Part shown: positions 5,192-6,205 of the stretch, one piece after another
Layout: every line of letters starts with the position of its first letter
How positions within the stretch are numbered: the stretch's first letter is position 1
Assembly (NCBI GenBank): GCA_947176455.1
Contig: CAMWQQ010000093.1
Location: 1-6,205, forward strand
Source: an uncultured Odoribacter sp.
GTDB lineage: Bacteria; Bacteroidota; Bacteroidia; Bacteroidales; Marinifilaceae
Length of the DNA stretch: 6,205 nt
Direction: 5' to 3'
Notes under the pieces: generated by a model
Told to the model about the DNA's origin: nothing
What the model saw: the letters and a program-made list of their open reading frames with translations, nothing else
The model's database searches: none
Position numbers and translations under genes: made by a program

Positions 5192-5569
5192 ATGATGAAG
5201 ATTTTAAAATTATTGGCAATGTTGTGTGTAATCGCAACGGTGAGTGTGTCTGTAACGTCTTGTAATAAAGATGACGATGATGATGACAATGGTATTGTCG
5301 GAACGTGGCGTGACACTTATGACGGAGAGTGGGATGAAATTACTTTTAAAAGTAACGGCACATTCACTTGGACTTGGCATGAAGAGGGATATGCCGATGA
5401 AACAGAGCAAGGAACTTATACATACAATCACCCTACATTGAAACTTTCTGTACGTGATGAAGAAGACGGAAAGGTATATACTGAAACTTATACGGTTAAA
5501 TCTATCTCATCTTCCGAGCTTGTGCTGGAAGATGAAGAAGAAGACACTTATACCTATAAAAAACGATAA
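5192..5569 (+). CDS. Small surface-type lipoprotein with lipocalin-like beta-barrel body
   Basis: The product has 125 residues. A type II signal peptide (MMKILKLLAMLCVIATVSVS) runs into the lipobox VTSC, making C24 the lipidated cysteine. It is followed at once by NKDDDDDD (25-32), the kind of Lys/Asp-rich stretch that acts as a lipoprotein export signal to the cell surface in Bacteroidota. The rest fits a small lipocalin-like fold: the hallmark GIVGTWRD opening (34-41), then alternating short strands (EITFKSNGTFTWTW, GTYTYNHPTLKLSV, KVYTETYTVKSISSSELVLE, DTYTYKKR). Proteins of this class are common in Bacteroidales, and mostly of unknown ligand. The start could equally be the second ATG at 5195. 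The aspartate run is encoded by GAT/GAC repeats (near 5269-5286), so its length could vary by slippage. A promoter box at 5155-5162 and a hairpin terminator at 5590-5629 suggest a single-gene transcript. Confidence 0.85.
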   Translation: MMKILKLLAMLCVIATVSVSVTSCNKDDDDDDNGIVGTWRDTYDGEWDEITFKSNGTFTWTWHEEGYADETEQGTYTYNHPTLKLSVRDEEDGKVYTETYTVKSISSSELVLEDEEEDTYTYKKR

Positions 5570-5589
5570 CCGCAACTCTAATGTCAGCT

Positions 5590-5629
5590 AATAGCCCTGG
5601 GGGAAGCAATCACTTCTCCTAGGGCTATT
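5590..5629. terminator. Strong intrinsic terminator shared by convergent genes
   Basis: AATAGCCCTGGGGGAAG (5590-5606) pairs with CTTCTCCTAGGGCTATT (5613-5629) over 17 bp with two G-U wobbles around the loop CAATCA. On the plus strand it is followed by TTTAATTTT, so it ends the lipoprotein transcript 20 bp after its stop. It also lies 17 bp past the stop of the minus-strand gene at 5647, though the minus-strand T-run is poor. Confidence 0.85.
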
Positions 5630-5646
5630 TAATTTTCCCGCAACCC

Positions 5647-6205
5647 TCATTCCACCTCCTCCACCCGTAGCAGTTCGTCCATATCCAGGAGTAAGGTTTG
5701 CAATCCTTTTTCTGCCGGTGGGAGGTCGGCAGGGACATGGTGGGCGATGTATTCCCGGTTGGTGTCCGACAAGGTGACTTTCCAGCCTTTTCCCGTTTTG
5801 TTGCGGATGTAAAAGCAGTTGTTTTCCGGATTGCCCGTGACAAAACGGGAGGTTCCCGGAGTGCATCCCGTAACAAACAAGGCTCCGTCCACCGGACAAT
5901 TCCGCATTTCCACCGTCAGGGTATAGTCCCGGATGTCCTCGCCGGCGTCCAGAATGTATTGCATCACCCGGGTCGCCCCCATAACCCCCAATGCCAATCC
6001 CGGACAAATATGTCCGTGAAGCTGCGCCGCCTCGAGCAAGAGTTCGCGGGTGTCGTTGTTCAGGATGTGGCGGACAAGGTCAGCCCGGGGAGAGGCGGCA
6101 CGGATGCTGTCGTGCACCTGGCGCTGCTCGTACAGGGAAGTGTCGCAAAATTTGAGGTCGATGACCGGCGAACCGTCCAAGGCATCCGCACCTTTTACCC
6201 GAAGG
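5647..6205 (-). CDS. TsaA/TrmO-FmdE fusion protein (C-terminal 185 residues)
   Basis: The frame is open to the right edge, so the gene is 5'-truncated. An in-frame TTG at 6178-6180 is not a credible start, because the codons upstream continue a known motif. The visible protein begins LRVKGADALDGSPVIDLKF, which is the C-terminal signature of the TsaA/TrmO family (tRNA t6A37 N6-methyltransferase, UPF0066; usual form G-x-DALDGTPVLDIKPY). About 45 residues later comes an FmdE domain: LHGHICPGLALGVMGATRVM at 62-81, then MRNCPVDGALFVTGCTPGT at 100-118, then FYIRNKTGKGWKV. FmdE is named for formylmethanofuran dehydrogenase subunit E. The GHxC pair and the Cys in NCPVDG and TGCTPG are the family's metal-binding type positions, and all are present. 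The C-terminal zinc-ribbon found in some FmdE proteins is absent; the chain ends LRVEEVE. FmdE homologues outside methanogens have no settled function. DNA here is GC-richer than its neighbours (37 of 60 at 5941-6000). The fusion call depends on a short N-terminal stretch. Confidence 0.85.
   Translation of the reverse strand, partial: LRVKGADALDGSPVIDLKFCDTSLYEQRQVHDSIRAASPRADLVRHILNNDTRELLLEAAQLHGHICPGLALGVMGATRVMQYILDAGEDIRDYTLTVEMRNCPVDGALFVTGCTPGTSRFVTGNPENNCFYIRNKTGKGWKVTLSDTNREYIAHHVPADLPPAEKGLQTLLLDMDELLRVEEVE

Noticed and set aside
5588..6007. Minus-strand 139-codon frame rich in Gly overlapping the FmdE gene
   Set aside because: It is a different frame of the same strand as the FmdE domain, which has strong motif support; the open frame is a product of the GC-rich composition.
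6178..6180. TTG as the start codon of the FmdE gene
   Set aside because: The codons upstream continue in frame to the window edge and complete a TsaA/TrmO C-terminal motif, so the true start is outside the window.

Overview
The window looks like a chromosomal segment from a member of the Bacteroidota, probably a gut-type Bacteroidales. Four things point there: an ECF sigma / FecR anti-sigma / SusC-type TonB-dependent receptor cluster, a very characteristic small XRE-like regulator, a lipoprotein with an acidic surface-export signature after the lipobox cysteine, and promoter-like TAnnTTTG boxes with little Shine-Dalgarno signal. The genus cannot be fixed from sequence alone.

Left block (1-3628, all minus strand, read right to left). 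This is a compact trans-envelope signalling operon: ECF sigma factor (3101-3628), FecR-type membrane anti-sigma factor (1860-3017), secreted papain-fold (C1 / bleomycin-hydrolase-like) cysteine peptidase (624-1835), and the first 193 residues of a SusC/RagA receptor carrying the N-terminal STN signalling domain (1-580, continuing off the left edge). The usual order in such loci is sigma, FecR, SusC, SusD; here a peptidase sits between FecR and SusC. A peptide- or protein-responsive uptake system is the natural inference. The FecR start codon lies inside a possible 10-bp RNA stem, which could tune the anti-sigma/sigma ratio.

Middle block (3629-5191). It holds about 460 bp of AT-rich intergenic DNA with several inverted repeats, a 22-bp tandem repeat (4090-4148), and the remnant of a DUF4143-type AAA ATPase. 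Only the Walker A N-terminus and the last residues of that ATPase survive (4155-4423). Next come about 450 bp of AT-rich, structure-rich DNA with a long composite hairpin (4733-4808), then a 73-residue XRE-like regulator (4873-5094).

Right block (5192-6205). A small surface-type lipoprotein with a lipocalin-like body (5192-5569, plus strand) faces a GC-richer minus-strand gene (5647-6205, entering from the right edge). Between them is a strong 17-bp hairpin that can serve as a shared terminator. The minus-strand gene shows the tail of a TsaA/TrmO tRNA-methyltransferase domain running directly into an FmdE domain, an uncommon-looking fusion.

No tRNA, rRNA, CRISPR array or intact insertion sequence was seen. 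The best candidates for something new are the peptidase inside the sigma/FecR/SusC signalling operon, the TsaA-FmdE fusion, and the structured leader-like DNA upstream of the XRE-like gene.
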